Assembly (NCBI GenBank): GCA_018239715.1
Contig: JAFEGW010000005.1
Span: 59,210-123,209 of the forward strand
Length of the DNA stretch: 64,000 nt
From: Verrucomicrobiota bacterium
GTDB taxonomy: Bacteria > Chlamydiota > Chlamydiia > Chlamydiales > Rhabdochlamydiaceae
Direction of reading: 5' to 3'
Shown here: positions 26,101-34,298 of the stretch, piece after piece
How positions within the stretch are numbered: the first letter of the stretch is position 1
Layout: the number at the start of each line of letters is the position of its first letter
The notes under the pieces: generated by a model
What the model was told of the DNA's origin: nothing
The model's database searches: none
What the model saw: the letters and a program-made list of their open reading frames with translations, nothing else
Made by a program: the position numbers and the translations under genes

Positions 26101-26406
26101 TCTCTCGCGGGTTGGGCAGCAAAAGAGCTCACACATTTCACCTGCGAAGTTAAACCTGATCAGATGAGCGCTCTCAAGCAGCTCCTGCCCCAGCTTTTGA
26201 CTCAATATTCCAGCTCCCTATCAGGCGGGATATCCCCCTTGATAATGAATCAGTTAGATGCATTCTTTGTCTTTATAGGCAAGGATCACAATATCTTAGG
26301 ACTTCTCTGGCATATGATCTACGCTTCTCTGGATATTTCAGTCCCTGCAAAAGAATTCAACAAGGTTGTAAACTCCGTTGAGACCAAGCTGTCAGTTGAG
26401 GAATAA
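23119..26406 (+). CDS. Large proline-rich helical protein, effector candidate
   Basis: Protein of 1095 aa, not recognised. Residues about 1-120 are low complexity and dominated by Pro, Ala, Ser and Leu (for example SNSPPAAPPPATP and SPPPPAPPPPAQE). They recall the proline-rich segments of secreted chlamydial proteins that bind SH3 or actin partners. The rest is long and helical with many L, K and E heptads. A short aromatic and hydrophobic patch around 560-600 (WYYSWAFLSAAIDGISVPF) could be membrane-associating. It is related to the next gene in layout and in short motifs, and no signal peptide is present, which would fit type III export. The start codon lacks a strong Shine-Dalgarno sequence. 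Function unknown. Confidence 0.6.
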   Translation: MAAPNGIPPSPSSLALLSALPVRLLNDDAISSGPMPPPSAIAVPPPLPALQGPLVPASSDPSNSPPAAPPPATPKVLSVLSVQPVLPATQGSPASSEHASPPPPAPPPPAQENAAANFWRQRPSLLEQQAQLTVVQKMKNYGSHLFWGTVALPWRLTAGARNLVSQKVKTAVTQALVEEGVSRLAPQEPNTPLKTLVDLLQELHAKVNAKIAISEELKSRASAILDDFLLNQKKYLGESPHPTTGFSTTLDRAEFSKFHALSEFLKGDDSLDHEGPFIKTLCNILEPRWQNQKQFYITKKAKQIIGPSTIAPSRLPNGHGRIEKPPERKHLFKVFHPQAALPQSSKNPLVDIQQEIDTLKSLGFKILLAFLILPETILSDEKNGALIGELIKKSEKTIDVKDSNQIFQELLCTELDNSDLNFIHKSWKKCCCLMLARPILFVLDHVFEKMKKDLFYFLGISTEERIELINMVLVTAAYEFINRLESEYKSLPGRNVKSSPETAIKKAIAELEIDKLTTPKLLSRWVDALMNRYAPAFNWAQTSKRHFDRCTQKAQPFHKIWYYSWAFLSAAIDGISVPFRWCFTKFISKTISAVASAKIHAYLVDPERKYGKQALNTVYKVLYNKLNSKNQGQPAGNPDSASPQRPTAMVDRIIQDNISKLVKSFLTILELQGLDISGLTGWSPNTLITKIEPIVIPKAKEQIAEGLQTFLQGESFPKFVFEALRDLNNQCLNFNLNKPKQGLVPLEQACANELQETVKTAIVETIEKETDLLKRVQTEADSFVDNLKSGILNFSEKFELNFINFKTLKTSFKMEAEGDLKPMLFLEPIDNLVEAHNMLFKSFQQGENSSHQMQIDSYKESFFAQSLPVSEHIQTLLSHASELKKAYESIGELRELLASLKKTKFPYAELSLTLQRIKNKNYPTPISDLIGSLEQAFKKLTSEELIKFNKAFLEGTVNTLKSQLGSSLTEQERAFVKLLEQIASEYVEIERQVRSLAGWAAKELTHFTCEVKPDQMSALKQLLPQLLTQYSSSLSGGISPLIMNQLDAFFVFIGKDHNILGLLWHMIYASLDISVPAKEFNKVVNSVETKLSVEE

Positions 26407-26510
26407 GCATCTCCCTAAGCTATTCATAATTAAAAACTTACAATTTAAGATTTCTATAATATAAATAATTTTAATTGCACTGAGCAATAGAATTAAATAT
26501 CTAAATATTA

Positions 26511-26516
26511 TATAAT
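26511..26516 (+). promoter_or_regulatory. Candidate -10 box for the 1001-aa protein gene
   Basis: A perfect TATAAT inside a very A+T-rich 138-base gap. It lies 28 bases before the ATG at 26545, a reasonable distance for a short leader. No clear -35 box is visible, and the ATG has no Shine-Dalgarno sequence, as at the SLC25-like gene. In such A+T-rich DNA a chance match is possible. Confidence 0.35.
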
Positions 26517-26544
26517 TAATATTAAACTATTAATAAACAATATT

Positions 26545-29500
26545 ATGTCTGGGGATGTTCAAATACACGGAAATTCTTGGCTGAGCCCTGCTCGCTTATG
26601 GACCAGCCTACCCCCTTCTCCCTCTTTAGGGAGCATCCCTTCTATTTTGAAAAGAGGGTATTCTACTGCTACAACCACCATTTCTTATTGTCTCGGTAAG
26701 ACTCTGGCCATTCCCCGAGGAATCTCTGCAGCTTACAGTCGCGGGAAAGAGGCTCTCAGAGCAGTGAAAGAAAGCATGAATACCCACCCTGAAATGTTCC
26801 TCCGCCTTTACATATTAATCGAGGAATTTGATAAAAAAACAACTCTCAAACTCCATGCACGCGAGGAACTTGCCGAGAGACTTGAAGACTTTATCCGAGA
26901 ATTTCCTCTTAACACCGGTGAGAAAAAATTTATCGAAGAGTTTTGCCAGAAGCTGAGAAACAGCTCTGTAAGTTTTGATGCCTCCCAAAGAGACGACTTT
27001 CTAGCTCTTAGGGATATTCTAACTCCTTCGATGGAAAAGCATAGCGCTTACATCATCTCCAAAATCCATGAACGCCATGCCTTAGAGCAAATGCAAGGTG
27101 TCGCCATCCAGCCCGTTGACAAGCCCTCTAAAGAAAAAACCGTTCAGGGCATCGAAGAACAAATCGATCTTCTGAAAGCCAACTCCCTCAAGCTGGTTTT
27201 GGGGTCCGTCATCCTTTATTCAGCCTTAGGCCTCAAAAAAGTCAAAGATATCCCACCTGAAGCTAAAGAACGTATCTTCGCCAAAATCCCTAACATGGCT
27301 CCTATCAACGGAGAGGACGATCTGACGAACCTCTTGATCGAGGCTTCCAACAAGTGGGAAATCCCAGGAAAAAGTTCCGAAGAAGTTTTTGAAATGCTCC
27401 TCGAACGGGTCATTGATCACTCGGATAAAAATATCTTCACTCGCTATTTTGCTAAGGCCCAGTGCAAATCGATGTTCAAATTGCTCTCATCTTATCTCAC
27501 GAATTTATTCGATAAGTTGAAAAGCTCTCTCGTCTACTTTGCCCATCTACCTCCTACAGAGCAGCTCGAGCAGATCATCGCTTTATTAGTGAGTCCTTTA
27601 GCAGACCATTTGATGCAGACCGAGCAAGGTTATGTCGATATAGCTAAAGATAAAAAATCTCTTCAGGGGCATCATTTGAGGCAAACAGGATCTGTTTCCC
27701 AGCTACTATCTGCCCTGCTCCATCAAAAAACTAGAGGGGGAGAATCTCCCGACCAACTTCTCGATCACTTTATTGAAGTATTCCTCAATCAGTTTATTGA
27801 TCCTATTCACCAGCACTGGACGCGTCAAGCACGCGGCTACTGCCTGGAGAGAGCCTCGCGATCCCATTTCTGGGGCCGATGGACATTTAATACCTTAGCC
27901 GGCCTTTCTTGGGCCGCAGGGAAAGTCATTGCCCCTTTTCAATGGACGCTGAATGAGGCTATCCGCTTAACGTTAAGAAAGACGATCGTCGGTTTGTGCC
28001 CCGGTCTTTTCGGCTCTACAAAGAATGCTTTGGGAATTGGACAAGCTTTCTCTTGGCACAGCTTGAAGAAAAACCTTGTGACAATGCTGCGGCAGGTAAG
28101 GCTGTCTCGTTTTAAACCCAGAGATTCCAATCCTTATGAGCCCAAGCCTAATGTCTCTGATACAACTTCTCAGCGGTTTACCCAACTTGTGGATCAATTG
28201 CTTAAAGTAATGCTGCATCAAGATAGGCAGTCTAAGGGAAAAGATGAGCATGATGCACCTCTCTCGTTTGCCATCGTCGACCTCCTCGATCTTCTCATTA
28301 GAAAGCGCTCAAAATTGTTTATCAACAACGGCTCAGATCTTAAACAATTAGCCGATATCCTAGAAAAAGATGAGAAAGACCTTATTAACCATGTGCAATA
28401 CCAGCTGCATGACATCCTAAAAGGCACTCTTTCGGAGCTTGTCGTGAATATGTGCTCTCAAGAAGGCTTTTTCAATGACACCATTTTATCCTCTCTTGTC
28501 AGCACTAATGCCAACAGTTTTTCCCCTCAATCCGTTGTCGTTTCGGACGAAGAAAAGGCAAGAGTAGAAAACGAATGGCAACAAGAGCTAGCTCTTTTAG
28601 GTGAGAATATTCTCAAAGATTTAAAAACATCCACGGCCGATAAGAGAGATCAAACAGCCGCCAATGTTTATGTGAATACTTTGAAATCCCAAGTGAAAGC
28701 TTACCAGCAAAAGTTTTCGGAGCTTCAGCGTTCTCCAACTCCCCCTTCTCTAGCTGACTTTAAATCCGTCTATACCCAACTTGTACAATCGATGGAAGAT
28801 TTGAAGAAAAAAATTCACGCGAATGTCGATGCCTCGACAGAGGCCCTTTTGGATCCTTATATTACCCACTGCCTCTCGGAGGCCCGGCAAGGCTTAAGAA
28901 TACTTGAGCAGCACACAAAGATTAAAGATGTATTAGACAATCTTGGTATGCATTTACAAAATCCTTTGGAATCCGAGGAAGAGATCCTTAAAACTTTGCA
29001 AACACTCCGAGCTATTAATCCCTCAACGGCAGCTGAATTAGAGGCCGAGCAGAGGAGACTCATGCAAACTTTTGAAAGGCGCCTATCGGAATCTCGTACA
29101 GCAGGGAAAGAAAAACACCCTAAAGCTCACTTCCAAGGACTTATCGATAAGTACAAAAAAGCGCTCCATCAAGAAAAGAAACATCGAATTCAATGGTGCA
29201 ATCACCATCTCGCTTCTCTAGCAGATTGGGCTAGCAAACTATCGTACGTGAAAGTCACGACTAAGCCCTCCCTCCAAGATGCAGGACTTGCCCTCGTTTA
29301 TGAAACCCCTTTAGCTAAAGCCGCCGCCGCTAATCTGCTTCAATCGTATGGGAATAACTTCTTCCACTTGATAGGACAGGAATGCCACATCGACGGCATC
29401 GTCCAGCGGGTGATGAAAGCTTATATTCAGAAATCGCCCATGCGAAGACAGCCCGCTTTACGACCTCTTCCTCAACGAGTACGACGCGCACTCCAGGGTC

Positions 29501-29550
29501 CCAATTTCCAAAGGCTGACGGCTGTCGACTGGGCCATTTTGTCTATTTAA
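26545..29550 (+). CDS. Large helical protein, paralogue of the preceding gene
   Basis: Protein of 1001 aa, not recognised. It lacks the proline-rich N terminus of its neighbour but has a similar order of elements. First comes an amphipathic start (CLGKTLAIPRGISAAYSRGK; neighbour LPWRLTAGARNLVSQKVK). Next is a helical region with DLLxELHAK/ILIEEFDKK-type segments. A WTFNTLAGLSWAAGKVIAPF aromatic patch near residues 450-470 follows, and coiled-coil-like helices run to the end. There is no signal peptide and no catalytic motif that I can name. Side-by-side large paralogues without a recognisable enzyme fold are typical of effector families in Chlamydiae; that is inference. The Nudix gene follows 22 bases after its stop. 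Confidence 0.58.
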   Translation: MSGDVQIHGNSWLSPARLWTSLPPSPSLGSIPSILKRGYSTATTTISYCLGKTLAIPRGISAAYSRGKEALRAVKESMNTHPEMFLRLYILIEEFDKKTTLKLHAREELAERLEDFIREFPLNTGEKKFIEEFCQKLRNSSVSFDASQRDDFLALRDILTPSMEKHSAYIISKIHERHALEQMQGVAIQPVDKPSKEKTVQGIEEQIDLLKANSLKLVLGSVILYSALGLKKVKDIPPEAKERIFAKIPNMAPINGEDDLTNLLIEASNKWEIPGKSSEEVFEMLLERVIDHSDKNIFTRYFAKAQCKSMFKLLSSYLTNLFDKLKSSLVYFAHLPPTEQLEQIIALLVSPLADHLMQTEQGYVDIAKDKKSLQGHHLRQTGSVSQLLSALLHQKTRGGESPDQLLDHFIEVFLNQFIDPIHQHWTRQARGYCLERASRSHFWGRWTFNTLAGLSWAAGKVIAPFQWTLNEAIRLTLRKTIVGLCPGLFGSTKNALGIGQAFSWHSLKKNLVTMLRQVRLSRFKPRDSNPYEPKPNVSDTTSQRFTQLVDQLLKVMLHQDRQSKGKDEHDAPLSFAIVDLLDLLIRKRSKLFINNGSDLKQLADILEKDEKDLINHVQYQLHDILKGTLSELVVNMCSQEGFFNDTILSSLVSTNANSFSPQSVVVSDEEKARVENEWQQELALLGENILKDLKTSTADKRDQTAANVYVNTLKSQVKAYQQKFSELQRSPTPPSLADFKSVYTQLVQSMEDLKKKIHANVDASTEALLDPYITHCLSEARQGLRILEQHTKIKDVLDNLGMHLQNPLESEEEILKTLQTLRAINPSTAAELEAEQRRLMQTFERRLSESRTAGKEKHPKAHFQGLIDKYKKALHQEKKHRIQWCNHHLASLADWASKLSYVKVTTKPSLQDAGLALVYETPLAKAAAANLLQSYGNNFFHLIGQECHIDGIVQRVMKAYIQKSPMRRQPALRPLPQRVRRALQGPNFQRLTAVDWAILSI

Positions 29551-29572
29551 GCACTTCTGCTAAGATGTCGGC

Positions 29573-30022
29573 ATGGAAATTGAAAAGCATTTTACAGCCA
29601 CTGCTTATATCATCGATCAAGGCAAAGTCCTCCTCCTCATGCATCCCAAACTCCAAAAATGGCTTCCTCCCGGCGGGCACCTGGAAGCTAATGAAACCCC
29701 TCCTGAATGCGCTAAACGGGAAACTTATGAAGAGACAGGCTTGGAAATCGAATTCATCCTGCAAGAAAATCTCTGGCTAGATTTTTGGAATGCTAGCAGC
29801 ATCCATCGTCCTTATCTTTGCCTTTTAGAAAATATCCCTGCTCATGGCGATAAGCCTCCCCACCAACATATTGATATGATTTTCCTCGCAAAACCCGTTG
29901 GCGGTACTGCGCATCCTAGCACCCGCTGGTTCACCTTGGAAGAAGTGGAGCAGCTGGCCGATGATGAAGAGATTTTTGGTGAAACCAAAAAGACGATCCG
30001 CCATATCTTGAGTCATGGTTAA
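29573..30022 (+). CDS. Nudix hydrolase
   Basis: Protein of 149 aa with a complete Nudix box, starting GGHLEANETPPECAKRETYE and ending ETGLE (consensus Gx5Ex7REUxEExGU). It is preceded by the beta-strand start of the fold (FTATAYIIDQGKVLLLMH). Family members hydrolyse nucleoside diphosphates linked to another group; the substrate is not readable here. The PPGGHLE style with leading PPG is common in small housekeeping Nudix proteins that clean up nucleotide pools. It overlaps the next gene by eight bases, so the two are probably co-translated. Confidence 0.88.
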   Translation: MEIEKHFTATAYIIDQGKVLLLMHPKLQKWLPPGGHLEANETPPECAKRETYEETGLEIEFILQENLWLDFWNASSIHRPYLCLLENIPAHGDKPPHQHIDMIFLAKPVGGTAHPSTRWFTLEEVEQLADDEEIFGETKKTIRHILSHG

Positions 30023-31124
30023 GCATGCATACTATATTGCCTCCACAGGCCAAAATGTGGGAAAGACCACGGCTTGTTTAGGACTCTTTTCAGGGCTCAG
30101 AAAAAGATTTAATCGGGTTGGTTTTCTCAAGCCGGTCGGACAGGAACACATCGAAACTGGCTGCGGCCATCATGTTGATAAAGATGTCATTCTCTTTAAA
30201 GAACATTTTGAGCTTTCAACTCCCTATGAAAAAATGAGCCCCGTCCTTTTTCCTTCAGGCTTCACTCGCGATTTTCTCGACGGAAAAATCTCGGAAAAAC
30301 ATCTTAGAAAAAAAATCACCGACTGCTTTGCCTCGATGACTGCAGACCACGATTTTACCTTGTTGGAAGGGACAGGCCATACGGGAGTCGGATCGATTGC
30401 CCACATCAATAATGCGCAGGTGGCTGCTCTCCTCCAGGTTCCTATGATCCTGGTGGCCTCGGGAGGGCTCGGCTCTGCGTTTGATGAACTCTCTCTGAAT
30501 AAGACTCATTGCGAGCACTACGGAGCTCGTGTCGCGGGAGTCATCCTCAACCGCGTTCTTCCCGATAAACGAGAGATGGTAATTAAATATATGAACAAGG
30601 CTCTCGCTCAGTGGAATATCCCCCTTGTCGGATGCATCCCCTACGATTCTTTTTTAAGCAATCCGACGATGAAAGATTTTGAAACACTCTTTAAAACCAC
30701 TTTACTCAGCGGCGAGCAACACCGCATGCGCCATTTCAAACAAACGCGGCTTGTCGATACCTCCCTTGAGAATTACAGAGATTTGATTGCCAAGAGTCAA
30801 TTGATCATCACGCCCGCCAACCGGGAAGATATCATTTTAGAAACACTTTCCTACCATTGGGATATGAAAATCGCCCATCCTCAAACAGATTCGGAAGCGG
30901 GAATGATCCTGACGGGGAATATCCCGCCCAAAGCATCGATTGTTGAAGAGATCAAGAAGGCGGAAATTCCCATGTTATACGCCCCTCTTAACAGCTATTC
31001 AGCGATGAAACTGATCACTTCATTCACAGCCAAAATCCGCCGAGAAGACGTCGCCAAGGTACAAGAAGCTATAGAAGTCGTCGAAAATCAGATCAATTTT
31101 GATTTTTTTACCAAGGGCAGCTGA
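30015..31124 (+). CDS. Pta N-terminal-like (BioD-fold plus DRTGG) P-loop protein
   Basis: Protein of 369 aa with a dethiobiotin-synthetase-like P-loop domain (Walker A-like STGQNVGKTTACLGL near residue 10; LLEGTGHTGVGS; LVASGGLGSAFDE) and a C-terminal DRTGG-type domain (about 220-350). In many bacteria these two domains form the N-terminal part of phosphotransacetylase, where they regulate the enzyme. Here the acetyltransferase domain is absent, so this is a stand-alone form. It may sense nucleotides or acetyl-phosphate-related metabolites; the exact role is unknown. It overlaps the Nudix gene by eight bases and runs 37 bases into the convergent heptosyltransferase gene. Confidence 0.78.
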   Translation: MVKHAYYIASTGQNVGKTTACLGLFSGLRKRFNRVGFLKPVGQEHIETGCGHHVDKDVILFKEHFELSTPYEKMSPVLFPSGFTRDFLDGKISEKHLRKKITDCFASMTADHDFTLLEGTGHTGVGSIAHINNAQVAALLQVPMILVASGGLGSAFDELSLNKTHCEHYGARVAGVILNRVLPDKREMVIKYMNKALAQWNIPLVGCIPYDSFLSNPTMKDFETLFKTTLLSGEQHRMRHFKQTRLVDTSLENYRDLIAKSQLIITPANREDIILETLSYHWDMKIAHPQTDSEAGMILTGNIPPKASIVEEIKKAEIPMLYAPLNSYSAMKLITSFTAKIRREDVAKVQEAIEVVENQINFDFFTKGS

Positions 31125-32143
31125 ATTAAAAGCTGATCGGCAGAAGCAGATTTTAGACAAGCGCCTGTTTTGCATGTTCTCAGCTCCGGGCAGCGGGTAG
31201 TAAATTTTTGTCCATACGGGCATGTTCCTTGCCAAGCCACATGGTGATCGCCGAGAGGTTTATAGACAGAAGGCATAGAGGGACCAAAAAAGCTGAGCGA
31301 AGGAGTGTCTGTCGTGCCGCAAAGCGCTAGTGCTGCCGAGTCGACAGCCACCACTAGGTCCATCTCGCGCATGAGCGCCTGCCAAAGGGGAAATGAAAGG
31401 CCCCCTAGAGATTGGCTCTTCTCAGGGAAAAGGGCATGCAGCCGATCGGCTATCGCTTTCTCCCCTGCGCTGCCCCCAATAAAATAGAAGTAAGGTCTTT
31501 CTTGCTGAGAGATTTTTTGAACGACTTCTTCGAGAGTTTTTTCAGTGAGTTTTTTATTGACCCATCGCGATCCGCAAGCAATCATGACCTTAGGCCCCTC
31601 TGAAACGAGTAAAGAAGTTAACTCTGTCTCATCTTCGGGGCTGAGCCTCAAAATAACACCCTGTGGAATGAAAGAGCCGGTATCTTCAAAAAATTTCTGG
31701 ACCACTTGCAGGTATCGTTGTTGAACTTGGAGCGTCTCCTCGATATCAATATGGCGCCGTGTCGCAAAAAAATTTGGAAACTCCGGCACCGATTTCCAGC
31801 CGAGCCCGACTTTTTCTCTCGATTTGGCTAAAGCCGTGATCACGGCCGATTTCGTATTGCCTTGCAAATCAAAAAGAATATCGTAGTTTTCTTGGCGAAG
31901 ACACGCTGAAAACTCCCTCATTTCTTTCCAAGTACTCAGAGGAAAAAGAGCTTTTCTCCAGGTGCGGGAGCTAAAAGGAATCGCTCGGCGGATATCGGGA
32001 TGAGCCTGAATGAGCCCTAAATATTCTTTTTCAATGACCCAATCGATATGAGCATCGGGATATCTCTTCTTTAAATACTCGACAACCGGAAACGTCTGAA
32101 TGACATCTCCTATAGAAGAAGTTTTGACAATTAAAAAATTCAT
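31088..32143 (-). CDS. waaC: Lipopolysaccharide heptosyltransferase I-like (GT9)
   Basis: Glycosyltransferase family 9 protein of about 351 aa, probably adding heptose to the lipid A-Kdo core at the inner membrane. The N terminus MNFLIVKTSSIGDVIQTFP is the family start with the catalytic-type Asp in IGDVI. The C-terminal nucleotide-sugar domain has VDSAALALCGTTDTPSLSFF and LFPEKSQSLGGLSF. The frame is open upstream to 32281, but the methionine at 32143 begins the conserved sequence. Classical Chlamydia make a very short LPS without heptose; an environmental chlamydial gene of this kind points to a longer core. It is divergent from the POT transporter gene. Confidence 0.82.
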   Translation of the reverse strand: MNFLIVKTSSIGDVIQTFPVVEYLKKRYPDAHIDWVIEKEYLGLIQAHPDIRRAIPFSSRTWRKALFPLSTWKEMREFSACLRQENYDILFDLQGNTKSAVITALAKSREKVGLGWKSVPEFPNFFATRRHIDIEETLQVQQRYLQVVQKFFEDTGSFIPQGVILRLSPEDETELTSLLVSEGPKVMIACGSRWVNKKLTEKTLEEVVQKISQQERPYFYFIGGSAGEKAIADRLHALFPEKSQSLGGLSFPLWQALMREMDLVVAVDSAALALCGTTDTPSLSFFGPSMPSVYKPLGDHHVAWQGTCPYGQKFTTRCPELRTCKTGACLKSASADQLLIQLPLVKKSKLI

Positions 32144-32207
32144 AGATTGGCAACGATTATAGCAAAATAAAACAATTTCAGATAAGGAAAGAAGAAAGGA
32201 ACAAACT

Positions 32208-33485
32208 ATGTCTAGGCATCCCAAGGAAATGTATTTTTTATCTTTTATTGAGTTATGCCAGCGGTTTGCGCTCTGGGGCATTGGGAACCTCCTAGTGTTG
32301 TTCTTAGTCCAAAAGCATCAATTTTCCGATGAGAGTGCGACCCATCTCTATGGACTTTTTACAGGAGTTGCCTTTGCGCTGCCTTTATTAGGCGGCTTTA
32401 TTGCCGACCGGACCAGCTATCGCGCCGGTGTGATTTTTGGTTGTATATTGACTGCTATCGGATGCTTATTGCTAGCCACGGGAAACACTTTTTTACTCTA
32501 TGTCGCCCTGCTTTCTGCAGCCCTGGGGGCAAGCATTTTTACACCGAGCGTCTATACTATTTTAGGGCACCTCTATCAAGGCCAACACGACCTACAGGAA
32601 GGAGGGTTTACCATCTATTACTCCGCTGTCAACATCGGGACCTTTCTTGCGACTTTTATTCTCGGAGCATTGGGACATGCCAATTTATGGGCCTGGGCCT
32701 TTATTGTAGCGGCAGCCGTTCAAATAGTCGGCCTATTGGTATTTTTGAAAATCATGAAAAAGCCGACTTTTGCGCAGGTGCATCTCAGACAGCGTACAAC
32801 AACAGTTGAAAAGAAAACTTCTCTGAATAACAAGGAAAAACAACGCATTATCGTGATCTGCATCCTGTCGCTGATTTCCATCTTGTTCTGGATGTCTTAT
32901 AACCAAGGCTGGTCTTCGATGAGTATTTTTGCCTTGCGATTCACCGACCTTCAGATCGGATCTTTCAATATGCCCGCCTCTTGGCTGCTTTCCCTGGAAA
33001 GCCTTTACCTTGTCATTTTAGCTTTCCCGCTTGCATGGCTTTACAGAACTCTTGCTAAAAGAAAACTCGACCCTTCCCCTTCTCTCAAAACAGTCTACAG
33101 TCTAGTTGCCATGGGCCTGTGCTTTTACCTGATGCAAGTCGGAGCTAAGCACATTCCCGAGGGAGCGCAAGAGGCCGCTGTCAGCCCCTTTTATCTCATC
33201 GGAGCTTATGCTTTCATGGCGCTCGGAGAGATGCTGCTAGCGCCGATTGGTCTTTCGATGGTCACCCGCCTCTCCCCTCGCCGTTATACCGCCTTTCTCG
33301 TCGGGGCTTGGTACTTATGCGTAGGAGTTGCTTTTTATGCCGGCGGATTGATAGCAGGGCTTGTCGCGACGATGGAGCTATCGCGTTTTTTCAATATTTT
33401 CGTCCTAGTGTCGTGGATTCCGGCGATCCTGCTCTTTTTCGGTGTGAAAAAGCTGAAGAAGATGAGCCATACCCACAGTCTCTAG
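32208..33485 (+). CDS. POT/PTR-family peptide transporter
   Basis: Proton-dependent oligopeptide transporter of 425 aa with about 12 transmembrane segments. The N-terminal motif FIELCQRFALWGIGNLLVLF corresponds to the family ExxERFxYYG helix; in this copy the first proton-coupling residues are partly changed (ELCQRF). Further conserved parts include GLFTGVAFALPLLGGFIADR and the loop between the two halves. It imports di- and tripeptides, useful for an amino-acid-dependent intracellular organism. The last 81 bases overlap the 3' end of the convergent rluA-type gene, which is a long overlap for this genome. Confidence 0.82.
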   Translation: MSRHPKEMYFLSFIELCQRFALWGIGNLLVLFLVQKHQFSDESATHLYGLFTGVAFALPLLGGFIADRTSYRAGVIFGCILTAIGCLLLATGNTFLLYVALLSAALGASIFTPSVYTILGHLYQGQHDLQEGGFTIYYSAVNIGTFLATFILGALGHANLWAWAFIVAAAVQIVGLLVFLKIMKKPTFAQVHLRQRTTTVEKKTSLNNKEKQRIIVICILSLISILFWMSYNQGWSSMSIFALRFTDLQIGSFNMPASWLLSLESLYLVILAFPLAWLYRTLAKRKLDPSPSLKTVYSLVAMGLCFYLMQVGAKHIPEGAQEAAVSPFYLIGAYAFMALGEMLLAPIGLSMVTRLSPRRYTAFLVGAWYLCVGVAFYAGGLIAGLVATMELSRFFNIFVLVSWIPAILLFFGVKKLKKMSHTHSL

Positions 33486-34298
33486 AGCCTCGATGAAATC
33501 GCGCGGAACTTGCGCAATGATCTCGATCTTTTCATGGGTCGTGGGATGAGGAAAGACCATTTTGTAAGCGTGCAAAAGATGTCTTTTGGCCTCATAGGGG
33601 CATTGAAAAACCCTTGTATACTGATAGTCCCCTACAATGGCATGGCCCGATTCTTTGAGATGCACGCGGAGTTGATGCGTCCTTCCTGTGATCGGCTTGC
33701 AAAGAAGCAAGGAAGATTTGTTTCCAACTCCAAGGAGTTCCCACTCGGTGATCGCTTCCTGGCCTCCAGGGCTCGATCCATAGAGAGTCTGTCCTTGGTA
33801 ATGATGCCGGGGCGCTAGCTTAGAAATAATCGTCTTTTTTTTATCCCGTACAAGTCCATCGACAAGGGCGAGATATTCTTTCTGCACTTTTTTTTGTTTA
33901 AAGATCTCGATCATCTGCTGGAGAGTTTTCTCGTTCTTCGCCACCAGGACAACACCCGATGTCTCTTTATCCAGCCGATGGACAAGCTTCCCCGGAAAGG
34001 CTTTTTGTTCGCAGACAACCCCTGCCGGCTTATCATAAGCGGCTAAGACGGTATCTTCCCAGAGGAGCAACGGTTTATAAGTGGCAGGAGTTTCTCTCTC
34101 AATTTCAATCTCCACCACATCTCCTGCTTTGAGGATATGGGTCGAAAAGGTTTCTATCCTGCCATTGATGGTGCAGTTTTTACTCTCGATGCTCCGCTTC
34201 AAGGCTTTGACAGAAGGAGCGTCGGGGCATTTCTCCCGCAAAAAAGCGAGCAGCCGTTGCCCTTTTTCGCGGGAGGAGACTTTAAAGGTTCTTTTCAT
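33405..34298 (-). CDS. RluA-family rRNA/tRNA pseudouridine synthase
   Basis: Protein of 297 aa with an N-terminal S4 RNA-binding domain (about 15-75: VKALKRSIESKNCTING) and the RluA catalytic domain. The catalytic motif is LVHRLDKETSGVVLVAKN, with the active-site Asp in HRLDKET. The second motif GRTHQLRVHLKESGHAIVGD is also present. It isomerises uridines in rRNA or tRNA; the exact site (RluC, RluD or another) cannot be decided. It overlaps pepA by 17 bases, so it is likely in the ssb-pepA transcript. Confidence 0.9.
   Translation of the reverse strand: MKRTFKVSSREKGQRLLAFLREKCPDAPSVKALKRSIESKNCTINGRIETFSTHILKAGDVVEIEIERETPATYKPLLLWEDTVLAAYDKPAGVVCEQKAFPGKLVHRLDKETSGVVLVAKNEKTLQQMIEIFKQKKVQKEYLALVDGLVRDKKKTIISKLAPRHHYQGQTLYGSSPGGQEAITEWELLGVGNKSSLLLCKPITGRTHQLRVHLKESGHAIVGDYQYTRVFQCPYEAKRHLLHAYKMVFPHPTTHEKIEIIAQVPRDFIEALETVGMAHLLQLFHTEKEQDRRNPRH

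Noticed and set aside
29382..29780. A 132-residue frame crossing the end of the 1001-aa gene and the Nudix gene
   Set aside because: It is out of frame with two well-supported genes and has no ribosome-binding site or domain.
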